Shown one piece after another: positions 25,162-38,800 of a stretch of DNA of 64,000 nucleotides. Positions within the stretch are counted from its first letter, which is position 1, and each line of letters begins with the position of its first letter. The DNA is from Colias croceus (Eukaryota > Arthropoda > Insecta > Lepidoptera > Pieridae): assembly GCF_905220415.1 (NCBI RefSeq), contig NC_059556.1, positions 4,600,501 to 4,664,500 on the forward strand, written 5' to 3'. Position numbers and translations under genes: made by a program. A model generated the notes under the pieces. It saw only the letters and a program-made list of their open reading frames with translations. It was not told the origin of the DNA and did no database searches.

Positions 25162-25210
25162 GTTACAATCTATCGCTAGCAATCTATTACTAGCTATCGA
25201 AGATTGTAAC
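25162..25210. repeat. 49-base imperfect hairpin
   Basis: GTTACAATCT (25162) and AGATTGTAAC (25201) are perfect arms. GCTAG/CTAGC words pair inside. Confidence 0.45.
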
Positions 25211-28200
25211 TAAATGTTTGTCTCCAATCTTAAATAGCACATTCGATATTAATTTAGACGTTTCAATTAAACTTATAAAATTGCTTCATTAATTTAATAG
25301 AAGGCTCTCCAAATTGTGTAATACTGACACTTTCGTTGAAACATTTTCCTCGGCAAAATCTTAAACATTTCAACATAACCAGTTGGTTTTAATTAAGGAA
25401 TCAATTGTTGGCGTTGACTCCACGATTCTCAATCAAAATGTCGCATAATAATTAATTATAACCCGAAGCTTTATATAACTTGTAAATAAGGCCATAACTT
25501 TGCAGGTTGAATCTGCATGAATTAATTAGCTAGATTAGCATTGGACAATGCATATTTCAACCCGCAACAATACCTACTTATCTTGATTATGTAGTGTGGT
25601 TTGGTTAAGTGCTTGCTGTTTCCGACTGAAAATAAATGGTTTAATAGATCAATATCTTATTGATATTTATGGACTAGCTTCTCTATGGACTAAATTTAGC
25701 AGAAAGAATAGAAGCAATGTGACTTGTCTATAATATGTAGAAGTGCAACTGCAATATGAGAAAATCCTGAAAGAAAAACAATCGTAGATTTATATTGCGT
25801 AGTATATCCGTGAATTAAGATACGATTTTAAGCCTTATTATAAATCGTGTTTAAAACATTTAAAAGTACATTTTATTAACCAAGCTTTTACTTTAACTTA
25901 TACGCGGTTTTGTACATTATTCCAATTCTAAATGAATGTAGCTTTAGCTAATCAAAATTTATTCCACTTCCAATTAGAAACATCTATAGCGTTCAAATTA
26001 ATTTATTAAAAGGTCAAAAACCAATTTAATAATGAAATAGTATTATTATACCGTCCTATTCATCAAGTCCAATACAACTGTTAATGGTATTGAGCCACTC
26101 AAATAAATTAAAACCTCATGTCTACAAAGTACTTACGATTTATGAAGCTGCATTTTAATATTTTAATATTTCTTTTATTTCATCTGTATTCAGAATTTAA
26201 AATGCTTCTGTTTAAGTGTGATTATTTCAAGGCTCCTGCCATAAAAAATATTACAAGGAATTATTCCAAGCGTAGTTTTATTGATAATAATATGCTTAAA
26301 TTTCTTTCACTTGAATTAAATTATTATTCTTTAGTCATCGAAAGATATATACCTAATCGTAAGAACCTTCGTATATCAAAATTCAATAAATCAAAACCAT
26401 CCAAAGCCGAGGATTTTATCGATAAAATTTGTTCCGCAATAGCTTTTGATGCTATTTTTTAATTTCCTGCATTAGCAATGTTAGTACCTATTGTGGATAC
26501 CTTTTCATTTTTAAATGAAGGTAACATTTTTGCCTTCGATTTTTGCAAAGTGTTTATGTCTCTTCCGTTTCTGTTGTATATATGTGTAAAAAATGTTTAT
26601 AATGTATAGCTATAAAAATAATATAGCCAAATGTCGAATAAGCAATATTTTTCAAGTTTACACTATGGAATTAACCTTCTATAGAATTTTTACTACATCT
26701 TAATATATTTTTTGTTCGTGAGAAATTAGAAACTGTACGTTCTATATCTCCCGTTTACAACGAACTAAATATAATTAGCAGAACAATAAATTTCACAAAG
26801 TAAATAAAAAACAGATTTACCTACCCATGGCACGTATGTTTCGTAAGATATCAGGCAATAGACCAATAATGTAAAGCAGGGGAAAGGCACGTATCACAAA
26901 GAAATATTTATAGGTCAGTGTTGGATACTTTATCGATTAACAGGTAAGCCGTAAGAAGGCTGAATGCGACTAAACGATCAATGACTTGCAATATTGAAGC
27001 CTTTTTTCTTTATGTTTTCATGGAACGTTTAACAGCGAGTAATAATGGCTGCGGAATGTTTAAAAAATATATTCGAACCATTGTGATATTTTTAGGGTAT
27101 TATAAAGGCTGTTACTGCTGCTCTTACTACGTACGTGACTTGTCTATTTTGTAAGTTTTCAATCAATTGACACGCAGATATTATGTAAAGAAAATTAAGT
27201 ACGAAGGGTTGATTTCAGTCAGTTTAAAACATGAATTACGTCGTTTTCAACTGTGTTTTCAACTTCTCAGCGACTGACCTATTGACTTGGACATACTTGG
27301 AATAATGTCAGAAAAGGAATGTCATGTCACGAAGAAAATGGGGAATTCTTTTCCGTGCCTCGAGTTGTTGTGATTCAAGGAGCGTGCAGTATTGCTATTT
27401 CGAATTGAAGCTTTATTTACTCGTTTATATTAGATTTATATTAGATATTTCCTAGATTGCATTACGAGAAATATGATGTGTTGTATTTTTCAGTTTGTGG
27501 TCAACATTATATCAGTAGAATTTCTACATTATTACTGGTATCTGAAAACATAAGTATTATGGTCAATCCCATTAGAGTTTACCAATAGGTGCAAATAATT
27601 AATTTTGAGCTTCAATTATAAACTTTGTAAATATTTTCTTATAAAAAAAACCGCGTAAATAATCCAAAACTCTGTGTTTATTTTCAAAATCTCATCAGCT
27701 ATTCGCAAACAAACAAGCGAAACAAAAGCACAAGAATACGACTTTGATGCTTACTTTTGTAAATAACTACGTCACCAAAGAGCACTAAACCAAGTTTAGC
27801 TTCCGATCTCTAACTTTTTCATTTCCTTGTTTACAAAACAGTCTAAAATGAGATATCAAATCTTATATTGTTGTCATGCTTAGATAGTGAAAAACTCCAA
27901 AAACTTAATGCACCTATTCTGATTCAAAAAAACTTTGTGTAATAATATACAGATAAATTACTATTACTGTCTGATTAAAATATTGAAAGAAACATATGAA
28001 TGTTTTGGCTGAAGTGGTGAACGAAGTGAATTAATATAAAACATACCTTTTTTTCGTAGATTACCTATTATTATAAATTAAAACCAGGACGTGTTTTTTG
28101 TTCTTTATAACCCTATTACTGTTACAATAAACGTTTATCAACATTGTAAACTAAACAATTAAGTTCCGAAACGAAAAGTAACGCAGAGTTTAGGACAAGA

Positions 28201-29420
28201 TGTCGCATGTAGGTCAGGCGCTTGACCCGGAAGTTCATTCGACTTTTACTAGCATTCGCTTTTTGTACCTTCAGCCATCCTGTGTGTAAAAATACATGAA
28301 GTATGAATGTTTTTGTTTATTATTTGAGTGTAGACTTGAGATTTTAAACTGTTTGCTATTTCTTATTAAGAGTTTTATATGAAAAATACTCTATAATTAT
28401 AATAACGTAATTTCTATAAAAGTTTATGAATATGCATTGTATGTCTTTTATTTCCTTTTATTTCCTTCTAAAACAGCCTTTTTTTTAAAGATCACAAATT
28501 TAATGTGATATAATTTCTTTAATTAATGTATCTTCATACCAGTAAAAACATATTCCCTTTAGGAAACATCACAAAAATGCACCGAAAAATGTAGCAAAAT
28601 TTTTAGAAAAGCGTTCAACCTTATCCCAGCGTATTGCCGTAAAATGTCTTCATAAATACTGCGGTAACTAAAGTATGCTACGGAATCCTACCTCGCCAAA
28701 TATTGTATAAACGAGAATGTAACCGCCTGTACCCTAAACGTATTTAAGTAACCCATTATAATGTTTAATAGTTTCCTTACGAGCCTTTTAACGTTGGTAT
28801 CGTTATGGGAAAAGCTTCGACATTTGCCTTAGCAGTGAAAAATCTTATTTAATGACCTTATATAACATAGTACTTATCCATTTAACAATTTTTTTAAACA
28901 ATCACATATTTTGAATTACTTTTATAACTACATACGAGTATCATCATCGTCATCATTCTGATTTTCAGTATACCAAACCTTTATCATTGTATTTTCAGTT
29001 TACAGACGTATCAGATTAATTATAGATAATGGTAGGTACTATCTATTATTATAATTTTAATGCTATTTAGTAGAATTCGAGATCTTGGTTGAACGTGTGT
29101 ATTAATTTCTATACAAACTCGACAGTTACCTACTCAATATTTAAGGTGTTCTAACCTTATTCATTAGCCAATTTAATAAGCGTTTAACCATTTTATCGCT
29201 ATCCAAATATTTTCAAAACGTTATACCACTGGCTCGTTTGTACCAGAGGTTATTACGTCATTCATCCAACCGCTGAAAATCCCCAGAATGAAAAATGTTC
29301 CCACTGCGGATAGCGTGATATGGAGTTATGGAACTTGATACTATAACGATACGAAATAGGTTCTTATTAAAGGCTCACAAGATGCATGAAAAAGCTATAT
29401 TGTTTACATAGATGATGTCA

Positions 29421-29610
29421 ATCCATACTTAATATTACAAATGCGAAAGTAACTCTGTCTGTCTGTCTGTTACTCAATCACGCCTAAACTACTGTACCAA
29501 TTTGCATGAAATTTGGTATGGAGATAATATTTTGATACCCGAGAAAGGACATAGGCTACTTTTTATTGCAGAAATATGCACCACGTGCCAAGCCGAAGCG
29601 GACCGCTAGT
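29421..29610 (+). mobile_element. Lep1-like Helitron-type repeat, shortened
   Basis: From ATCCATACTTAATATTACAA to GACCGCTAGT. Like the 5477 copy, it lacks the GGGAACTATGCGG block and has a TTATTGCAGAAATATGCACC segment instead, so the two belong to one subfamily. Confidence 0.75.
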
Positions 29611-30052
29611 AATTAAATATTATTATAATGTATTAATAAAACTCATCTTCTCTTCACACATCCTTTACAACAAAAATTATTAAGACAACAAAATCGTACT
29701 CCTATCGTATTAAGAATGAAGAGTGTATTAGCAATTCCTATATTACTTTGTAAGTTACATACTTTATATTTAAAGGTATATGATAAGCAGTACAATACCT
29801 AACTAGTTACATTTTTCAAATTGAACAATGCATCTTGAAAATGTATACCCACAATAAGGGAAAAAGAAAAATAAACCGTATTTACCTTCCCCACTTATTC
29901 CTCATCTTTATGCGAATCGCAGGAAAGCGAGCATATGTGCCGCTCCCAAAAACTTCGTCCATAAACATTTACAGCAAACGCAGATGTTACATTTAAATGT
30001 ATAGTAATTAAATTAAACTATGTTAATTAGATTTGACAAGTGATAACTGCGT

Positions 30053-30309
30053 TAAAAACAACCGACTTCAAACTTGCACTTGCAAAATTCACAAATACCT
30101 ACAGACAAAAATGCTCATAAAATAAAAACTACTGGGCCTATCCCAATAAAATTTTTATGGGACCAATTCGACACCATCCCGCATCGAACAAAAAAAGAAT
30201 CACGTAAATCGGTTCAGAAACCTCGGAGTAATCGGTGTACATACATAAAAAAAAAAAAATATACCGGCCGAATTGATAACCTCCTCCTTTTTTTTGAAGT
30301 CGGTTAAAA
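30053..30309 (-). mobile_element. dispersed element with AACCGACTTCA ends
   Basis: The outer words AACCGACTTCAAA (30060) and TTTGAAGTCGGTTAAAA (30293) are inverted copies. Inside, read on the minus strand, are an A/T-run, ACACCGATTACTCCGAGG and GGGATGGTGTCGAATTGG. This is a common moth and butterfly repeat type. It has small incidental ORFs only. Confidence 0.65.
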
Positions 30310-30906
30310 AGTATGCCACTTGTGTGACAAAATGCAAACGGTAAACAAAAACAGACACGTCTGTAAAAGATTTTAATTAATATAGCAATTACTTTAAACA
30401 CTTTTGCTACGGAAAAAAATTCAAATATAAAAATTCTAAAAGTTTTACATTAAAATAAATATAACCGTAAAACAAATTCAACAATTTGCTGCCCAGAAAT
30501 CCGCCACATTTAATCACTAGAAAACTACTCGACATTTAACTGAACAAATTTATCATCATCTGATTGAAATCTGCAGCGCCACTGCAGTTTCACAGTTCAG
30601 TAAACCATTAACATTTATTCCGCGTTTATCTGAATAAAACCGAATTTTTGTTTCCACCTGAGCGCTAAAAGATTGCGTTGAATAGTCGCATAAAATATTC
30701 GTTTCAGTACTCGACAAAGCCAATAAAATGTGGGCTATGTATAGCCAGGTTGAATGCATATACTGTAACTGCGCTGTTCCCTATATATATGGGTCTATAG
30801 ATATTTGTTTTAGTACATAGTAGAAGCATAGTAGGCGTTATGGCTGGAATAAACAGAAAAGGTAGATACAGCTCTATGACTCTATATAATCTTTTAATAT
30901 ATAATA

Positions 30907-31072
30907 TAAATCTCGTGTCACAATGTTTGTCCTCAATGGACTCCTAAACCACTTAACCGATTATAATAAAATTAGCACACCATGTGCAGTTCGATCCAAC
31001 TTGAGAGATAGGATAGTTTAAATCTCAAATCGTTTTAGAGAAAGCGGGCGAAGCCGCGGGCGGTAAGCTAGT
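30907..31072 (+). mobile_element. fourth CTAGT-ended family (CTCGTGTCACAATGTTTGTC)
   Basis: From AAATCTCGTGTCACAATGTT to GGCGGTAAGCTAGT, with CCATGTGCAGTTCGATCCAA inside. It shares its body with 61192-61362. Confidence 0.65.
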
Positions 31073-32804
31073 CTTATATAAATAAGAAGACATGCGATCG
31101 AACTTAAATTTACAAATTTAAAGTTTAATCGCACGTTTATAAACGTGTATTTACCGAGTTCAAAATAAAATTATCGGGAACCTCTCTCTTGTCAGTTATT
31201 TCAACAATCCCGTAGAAATCTACGGGTTTGTTCTCTACTTCAAAGTACAAAACAATAAATTCTCCCAATAACACATTATTAAATCTACCATAATAACTCT
31301 ATCCCAGAACATATATCAGGATAAGTGTATAAAGTTATATAGTATATATAAGCACAAGTAAGCACTCATTTTTCATGGCTTATCGTTTCACCTATTATTG
31401 CCTGCCGATAACTTAATCCCGGCACGGAGCGCATTAACGCCTCTGCTTACTTTGGATTATGTGCTGTTTATTTTTGCTGCTTTTTAATATTGATAGAGAT
31501 TTATTTTCCATTCCAAAGGATTATTATAATAGAATTTTGTTATAGAAGATATATTTATTTTAATAAAAATACATCTAGTAATCATCTCTGAACAGTTATT
31601 TCAAACAACAGCCTTTTAGTAATTTCGGCCATACTCCAAGATAAGGAATATACGTTAATAGGATTTTAGACGCATTCAAAAAGGTAATATTATCCGCACA
31701 AAAAAGTAAAGAAACATTCTTAAAAGTGTCGCAGTAATTAATTATCCCAAATCCCAAGGAACGCATTACCTTATTTTGACAACTTTCTTTTGGCAGCTTA
31801 ACGAACTTCACGTATTAATGGTTCTTCCGTAGATAAAAAGGCCGATGATAAAAGGTCCATAAAGTGACGCAGCAACAAGGCTCGGATGTCATTAACTTGT
31901 GGCACCTATAAAGAGTTAAACAATGAAACTAGGTGCTGAATGAGCTACAGGTCAAGCAGCGACCCATTTATTTTACCTCGTTATTAAACCTTTTCAAATA
32001 TTCTTACTTCCACTTTATGTAAGTGTGTTGAATAAATTGTAATAAGTGCCGTAATATGCAAAGCGACTTATTTTAAAGGAATGAACGTTCAAAATGCTTT
32101 GACATGGATTTATGCACGCACTTACCTGACAAAATAAAGCCCCAGCCTATTTATACTTCGTGGTGTACAATTTTTCACGTAAAGTGTAAAACCGAGAATT
32201 CTATATTTCAAACTCTACCCTTTTTCCTCCTACAATGTTATTCATACTTGAATAGTAGCCGCTGAAAAACAACGTTGATCTTTTTTCTATCCTATGTTGA
32301 TGCAACCATTTTGAGATCGCATTGTTTCCTTTTTCGATACCTAATTGAATTGCCTAAAATGCTGGTATAAAATTCGTGCATTAAATTTATTGCATTAGTT
32401 ACAAAAGGAAGTTTCTTAACTAGTTCATTATCTACTTAATAAAAAAATCAAAAGTTCTTTGTTGCAACATAGATAAAATTCCTCAAAATGTTCAAAAGAT
32501 CTCTCTTGATTTCAATAAGAAATTTCCAATCAACTTATTTGAAATTATTATCTAATGCTTCTTAATTCTTATACAAGTATCTAAATATAAGGCAAATAAC
32601 GTTCAGAAAAAGTTCAGAACAGTGAAGTGATGTGGTGCAGTAGGTAACTTGACTGACATTCTCTCAAAAGCGCTCATGTTAACGTCACTAAACTTTTGCA
32701 TATTGTACATTTTCATGAGAATACCATTCGCTGAAAATTTTGTAAAATATTATTATGTACAATAATAAAAGAGAAAAAAATGTTGTGTGGTTTTATGAAA
32801 CCAC

Positions 32805-32953
32805 GGTAAAAGTGAAACTTTTTTTCACACTATAGACATTTAACTAAAAATTATCGTATTTGTACGATAATTATCGTACGTATCGTGCGTCACGCGACAT
32901 GCGCTACACAGACCAAAAAGTTTGAGACGATGTAATAAAAGTTTCACTTTAAT
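32805..32953. repeat. small inverted-repeat element
   Basis: GTAAAAGTGAAACTTT near 32807 and AAAGTTTCACTTTA near 32938 are inverted copies. The interior has nested TACGATAATTATCGTA-like palindromes. It is a possible MITE of about 150 bases with unclear borders. Confidence 0.45.
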
Positions 32954-34597
32954 AAATATTTAATTTGTGTCATATAAGGTGTAGACTTGGTGTAGATGAT
33001 GGATAGTGGAAACACGTTAGTTATAAACCTAAACCTAACCTAAAACATCATCCGTGTAAAGAGGAAATTAAGTTATTATTTAATCATCCATAATTTATAT
33101 GAATGAAACTATCATAAAGTTTTAAAGCTTTTATTCATTTTAAAGTAGAATTTCATTAAATTCCAATCATTTCTCTGAAAAGACCTTTCCAAGATTCCGT
33201 AACCGTATTACCGAATTATTAGATTGAATACTCCGAAGTATTAATAATAATTCTAACTATAGACAATCCCTAACGTTAACACCAAGTTATTGTGAATGTT
33301 ATTCAAACCAAGGACAGTTAACCGAGCACTTCAATGAAAGGACTTAGTTAAGAAACTTTAGTACGGCTATTGCTGTAGACATCGCCTATAAAGTAGTTTA
33401 GTGTGTTAAACAAGATAATATAAACTTTATCTATGAACTATGAAGCCATGCTAATACAATGCATTATAATGTTAGACAGACTTTTTATACAATCAAAATC
33501 TCGGGATACTTTATTTTAAGTACGTTTTGGCTGCTCCCGTCTTTGCTAATGTAGTGTTATTCAAACGAATAAAACAATAACAAACAGTTTTCACAGACTA
33601 TGAATTAAGCTTTAGGTTTAACCTATTTCCTCCCTGAAACAAAAAAAAAACACAAACACAAATTGTACGAATAAAAGAGCTGAAATATAGGTCATAATGA
33701 AGTCCACATATGACAATGCACAACTCATTTAAAATTGTTTTTTTTACGTCCATATCGCGTTGGAACGTTACAGTTCCCGGTAAATCTGAATAGATTTCCA
33801 TTGTAAATAAACACAGCATTCGATTTCCATGTTAAAAGCAATATTGCAGGAACAATGGGGCGTGAAGCAAACCAATAAAAACATGGTCGCGTTACTTTTT
33901 TAATTTCAACGCCGCGACATATCGTTTTAACGACCTTGCATATTACGCAGTAAAACAAATCCGTACGTAAAGTATTATATTAAATGTACAGTTTTGTTTT
34001 TCGGCAGTAAAAGTTGCCATATGTTGCTGGTGACGCTACCAAGAGGCCCCTTATTTGCATATTTTATACAGCAAAACAAACGTGTCCATTCCAGAGTCGA
34101 ATTTATGAGAACCTTTTTGCGATATCAGCTTGTGGTTCCGTAGTTGGTGGTATATGCTAAATAAAACATAGAGTTTTGCTTTGTAAGGTACCTTTTAATT
34201 CGATTATCAATTAGATATACTTATTTATCTATCGATGTATAAGGTACCCCTACGACATATATCCACTATAAAGCTCTTTTTTCAAGAATTCATCCTTAAA
34301 AATCTATCACCAAAACTTGACCAAAACTGTATGTTTGCGCTTTACCACAACTTGAAAGGTAAAGCTTTCATGCATGACAAACTGAAAATTAAAAACAAAT
34401 GAGACAATTATTGTAAATGCAATCTTACTCTCAGGCTGTACGTGCGTCGAAACATATTTACCTAATTCCTATTTTAACGGACTAGGCGCGACCTTAAAAA
34501 GGGTGCATTTTAAGAAATCTTCTTTCTTACATACTCTACAAATATAAAAGAAACAAATAAATTCCTATCACGATACGCCCCTGTGCCATCTCAATCC

Positions 34598-34789
34598 CTA
34601 TGTGGGCTGACAACGTCGAAGTTTCAATAATTCACACTTCAATCTGTCCGTGTTTATTATTTTATCCGACCTCTCGATCCAGACAGGTTGAAACCTATTT
34701 GTGATGGAATTATTAGTCGATGTTTTTAACTGATCTAGTTTTGATTTCAAATTATGCATCCAAAAGTTATTTTCAGCTGTTGTTTCCAT
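34598..34789 (-). CDS. unidentified 63-codon ORF
   Basis: Reads METTAENNFWMHNLKSKLDQ onward, ending LRRCQPT. Composition is protein-like (mixed polar, Trp, Leu heptad-like spacing) and less AT-rich than the flanks. No family is recognised and no close AATAAA is seen on this strand. A one-exon gene, retrocopy fragment or chance are all possible. Confidence 0.22.
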   Translation of the reverse strand: METTAENNFWMHNLKSKLDQLKTSTNNSITNRFQPVWIERSDKIINTDRLKCELLKLRRCQPT

Positions 34790-35799
34790 CTTTTATTTTT
34801 AACAAAATTAAAATTTGTTTACGCGATTATTTTATTATAGAGTTAATAAAATATACAAATTTGTACTAATCATTTAAAGCGAAATTTTACAATATGGGTA
34901 TGAGTTACCACCAATTTTTTAAGATTATTTTTCACGCCGTGTTCATTCGTTGTGTGTAATTTTCATCAAAATTCTATTAGCATTTCTGTTGTAATTTATC
35001 AACGTTTGAAAAACGCTGAGTAGACTATAAATGGGAGTGAATTTTAAATATCGCTGACATGAGGGGTGTATATTGTGTGAAATACTTCTAAAACAATTTT
35101 CGCAAAACAACTGGGTAACTGTCTAAAGCACGCAGATTAAAAATGATAATTACTAAAGTTTAGTAAGCTCGTCCAATCTATAATTATTATGTTGTGTATA
35201 AACATGATTTAATATATCTATAAATTCAAAGATTCGTCCGCAGTAAAAATATTTATTTGAATGCAGAATATTGATTGTTTGGTGTCAAAAACATCTATGC
35301 ATCCACACTAGGTAATTATAAAATAAGCGGAATTTATTTATATTTTATACTTTTTTATTGCTCTATTAAAATCAGTAAGAGTTTTTTATCTTCTACAGTT
35401 ATATACCTTTGATTAACCATCATTTTGCTACTTGAAAGAAACATGTTTCTGTAATGTTGTTCTGTAATCATCTTAATTACTATTTATTAACTAACCGCTT
35501 GCTCGGAGGTTATTCGAGGAAATGAGTACCCTACGGCTTATATGTTAATCTTGAATCTGTTCAAAATTTCATTGTAATATAATGAGTTTGAGTAAAAAAA
35601 TACTATAAAATATGTGCCGTTATTGGAAAAAAAACGACGAGTTCTATCTATTTAGCAGCAGCTCTATCTATAAGAGATCGGGATTCATAACACAATGACT
35701 ACTCAATCTGGACTCCGTGTCTTCCAGTTTCTTATAATATGTTGTAAGTTTTCTCATTATACAGTTTAAAAATAAAATATAATTTAATTATTGTTCCAG

Positions 35800-35832
35800 G
35801 TAAACAGCCAGGATGTGGTCAAACACTGAAAT
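35800..35832 (+). other. 5' UTR part of EF-hand first coding exon
   Basis: A splice acceptor (TTGTTCCAG) ends at 35799, so the first coding exon begins about 33 bases before the ATG. At least one upstream non-coding exon and the promoter therefore lie further left. I could not place them in the AT-rich sequence. Confidence 0.6.
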
Positions 35833-35842
35833 ATGGAGATGA
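35813..35842 (+). other. short upstream ORF overlapping the EF-hand start codon
   Basis: An ATG at 35813 opens a nine-codon frame ending in TGA at 35840-35842. It lies on the same exon as the main ATG at 35833 and overlaps it in another frame. Such overlapping uORFs often lower translation of the main frame. Use here is inferred only. Confidence 0.4.
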
Positions 35843-38800
35843 AACGGCATGACAAGCCGGGCAGCCTGTCGCCCGTGAAGGTAAAAAACGAAGAAGCAAG
35901 CAAGTCTGGCAAACAGGAGAAGGAGCTGAAACTACCACCAGAGAAGTCGCCAAGTGAGGATGGCAGCTTGAGGCAGAGGAAATTGTCCAGGGCTAGCGAC
36001 ACGTCGAAGGAAACGCTTGACAGGTATGTGGTATAAAAAAGAGTGTGTGCCGATCACACGTGTCAGAAGTGAAACTTCTTAGGTAAGATTCAAAAACACC
36101 AAAATCATCGCCTTACATTGCCACGTCATTGAGCGTGACGGTATTGCCATGAAATTATACATACTCTCAACGCGCCTAAAGAAGTTTCACTGTCAATTAA
36201 GGAATGTCGGTTAAAATAGAGTTATATAACGCTACTTTTGCAATTTACTAATTACTATATAAAACCTGTACTTACAAGAAAACACAAGGTCCAATTTTAA
36301 ATTGATGTAATTTTGTATGAAGCTTTTAGTAAAAATATAAAGCAGAAATTTAATGTCAGTCACTGTGAATACAAACAAATTGAAATAAATATATAATGCT
36401 AACAGCTAAAGACAAACATTATAGGGATTCAAAAATCCACACAAAAATCAATCATCGTTTTATAGAACTGCACCTTCATAAATGTGTTTATTATAAAACA
36501 TAATACATTGCTAAACTAGTTTCACCGCAAAATATCAATTTATAATCTACAATTTTTTTATATAAACCGTTATCTGATGTTGTTGCATACATACTGATAA
36601 AATCATTGAATATTAAATAGTGAATAAGAGCACATAAAATATAAAGATAAATTGTTGTAAAACACAGTCCGTTTTGCAAAAATCAGGTTTCATGCTTAAT
36701 TCGTTTAGATTTTAGAAAATACTTACACCAGTAAAAGCTAATAGATGATCATTATCACGTCTTTGAAATGTTCGAAGTGGTCCCATGTTCGACCCTTCCT
36801 GTTGTTATCTTCCGAACCCATCTTAATCACTACTTCTCTGAAAAACTGCAATATATCCGTTGTTAATTACCCCACATAGTGCTAAAACTTAAATGTCCTT
36901 ATAGACTTAAAAAAAATGAGAAGATTCTCAATTCAACTGTATTTTTTAGTTTGTTTCCTCAGAACTTCCGACTTTGTGAACCGATTTTGATAATTATTTT
37001 TTTATCTGAAAGCTGGTGCCTTCCGGTTGGTCCCGTTTCAAGTTTGTCTAGTTCTGACAATTTGAAGGTGGTTTAGTTTCTGCTAAAAAAATATATTTTC
37101 CATTATTATATTATCAATTCTAATGTGCAAATAAAAATCATTACATAAATCACATGAATTATCTTATAAGTACGTTTTGATACATGTACGATATTTATCT
37201 AATATACTATGAGTATAAAAATAAATTAAAGCGAAAACGAAAGCCTAAAATTAAATGTCAGAAGTCTCCAGAATATTTCGCAGCAATATTTGTTTTGTCT
37301 CAAAGAAATTCGTCTCTAGTGGGTCCTGCAGTTTGTTTACTCTTTACGGTATATTTATTTTTACAAACAACAAGAGTTTATAAAAATATTAACGGTTGAA
37401 TATGAACTTTATGACATATAAATTAAGGGAATTTTCGATCAATTAAAATTTATTATATTTTAAATGGATATCAAATGATAGAGGTAAAATAAATTAATAA
37501 TCTATTAATTATATCTTAGTTGTGTAATTGATGTGTCACACTTTAGTCATTTTTAACATTAATTACCTATTAATAGATTTTTATACCAAACATGTCATTC
37601 ACCTTATTGTTTAATAACTATGTCATTATCATATCAATCCAATAAAACTATCAAGTAAGAATATAATAAGCAATGTCGAGTTCTGAAGAAAATAAATATT
37701 CATTGAAATAATCTTTCATACAATATGTAGAAGTCATTTTATAATTTTAATGACAAAGAATAAATCAGAATAGGAATGGTGTGAATTAATTGTGAAATGT
37801 ACTAATTCAGAAATAGAATATAGTCTACACCTATTTTTTTATTGGTAAATAGATTTCTAATCATACAAATACCACACCATGTAACAAACGAACCATCGAC
37901 TAAGGCTGAAAATTTATTTTTAATTGGGTTAGGCAAAAACAGCGGAGGACATAATAAACTTAGTAGCTTTTTATTGATAAGATACGGATCTCCAATGCAT
38001 CATGATTCATGACGTACACCAGAAAAATATTGATAAGTATATAAGTTTATGAGAATAGATTTTATTAACAAACGTTTTTGTGCAGTGACGAAGTTGTGGT
38101 ATTTGTGCGACCCAATCAGACGTGAAAAACATCGATTCATCGGATTTATTACATGTGCGGTAAATTGTAGGTATGTTTGTACCATTCAAACTCTATCTAT
38201 ATAAATTTCACAATGTTAGTCACCATATTCCTCCGAAATGGCTCGACCGATTTTATTTGACCTATTGGGTAGATCTGGGAATTTATTAGATATTTTTCAT
38301 AAGTGTAAGACAGAACAACGTTTGCCGGGACACTTGGTAAATTATAAATATTTCCTAACATATGATTAACAGCTACAAAATAAATTTAATACAACTATCA
38401 GCTACGTATACGTCTTTCTAATTCGACAAATTTAAAAATACATTGGCTATTTATTCAATATTCAAGCCGTAAATATTTCTAATCTCTATACGGAGCAAGC
38501 AATGCATTCATATCAGAAACGTTCAAAACACGTTTCGAGTGAAATGGAGCAAATATAATATGTCACAGCAGTAGTTTATGAATTGCCTGTAAAATTCATG
38601 TGCAGACTCACAATAAAAACTGTTATAGTAATATCTCTATTCAGTGTTCATAATTACACAGAATTTTTCAAAATCATTATCGCATTATATCTACATCTAG
38701 TTGTTAACAAGTTAACTCTATCAAAGAAGTAGAGTCTTATTTTTTTATCAATTTTATGATGAAAACAGTGTAATGCGTAAGTAGAGCACGTGGACAATAT

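Larger units (their letters stand above)
23291..29420. other. AT-rich intergenic DNA
   Basis: Contains a 16-20 base A-run near 23740, a GGAGTAGGA tandem near 24080, the 24650 fragment and the 25162 hairpin. A 114-codon Lys/Phe/Asn-rich frame at 26118-26462 looks like chance. No host gene seen. Confidence 0.55.
31073..35799. other. AT-rich DNA upstream of the EF-hand gene
   Basis: It must contain, or lie just below, the EF-hand promoter and its first non-coding exon, but neither can be located. It holds the 32805 inverted repeat, a CCTAA-like tract near 33030 and the 34598 ORF. Confidence 0.45.

Noticed and set aside
26118..26462. 114-codon frame with a hydrophobic N-terminus
   Set aside because: Phe/Lys/Asn/Ile-rich composition mirrors local AT content, and no motif or domain is visible.
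30074..30401. two opposing short frames
   Set aside because: Both are inside the dispersed repeat at 30053-30309 and follow its sequence, not a protein.
30556..30759. 67-codon minus-strand frame with a signal-peptide-like start and a TATATATAG upstream
   Set aside because: No family, no splice context and no poly(A) signal. Hydrophobic starts are common by chance in AT-rich DNA.
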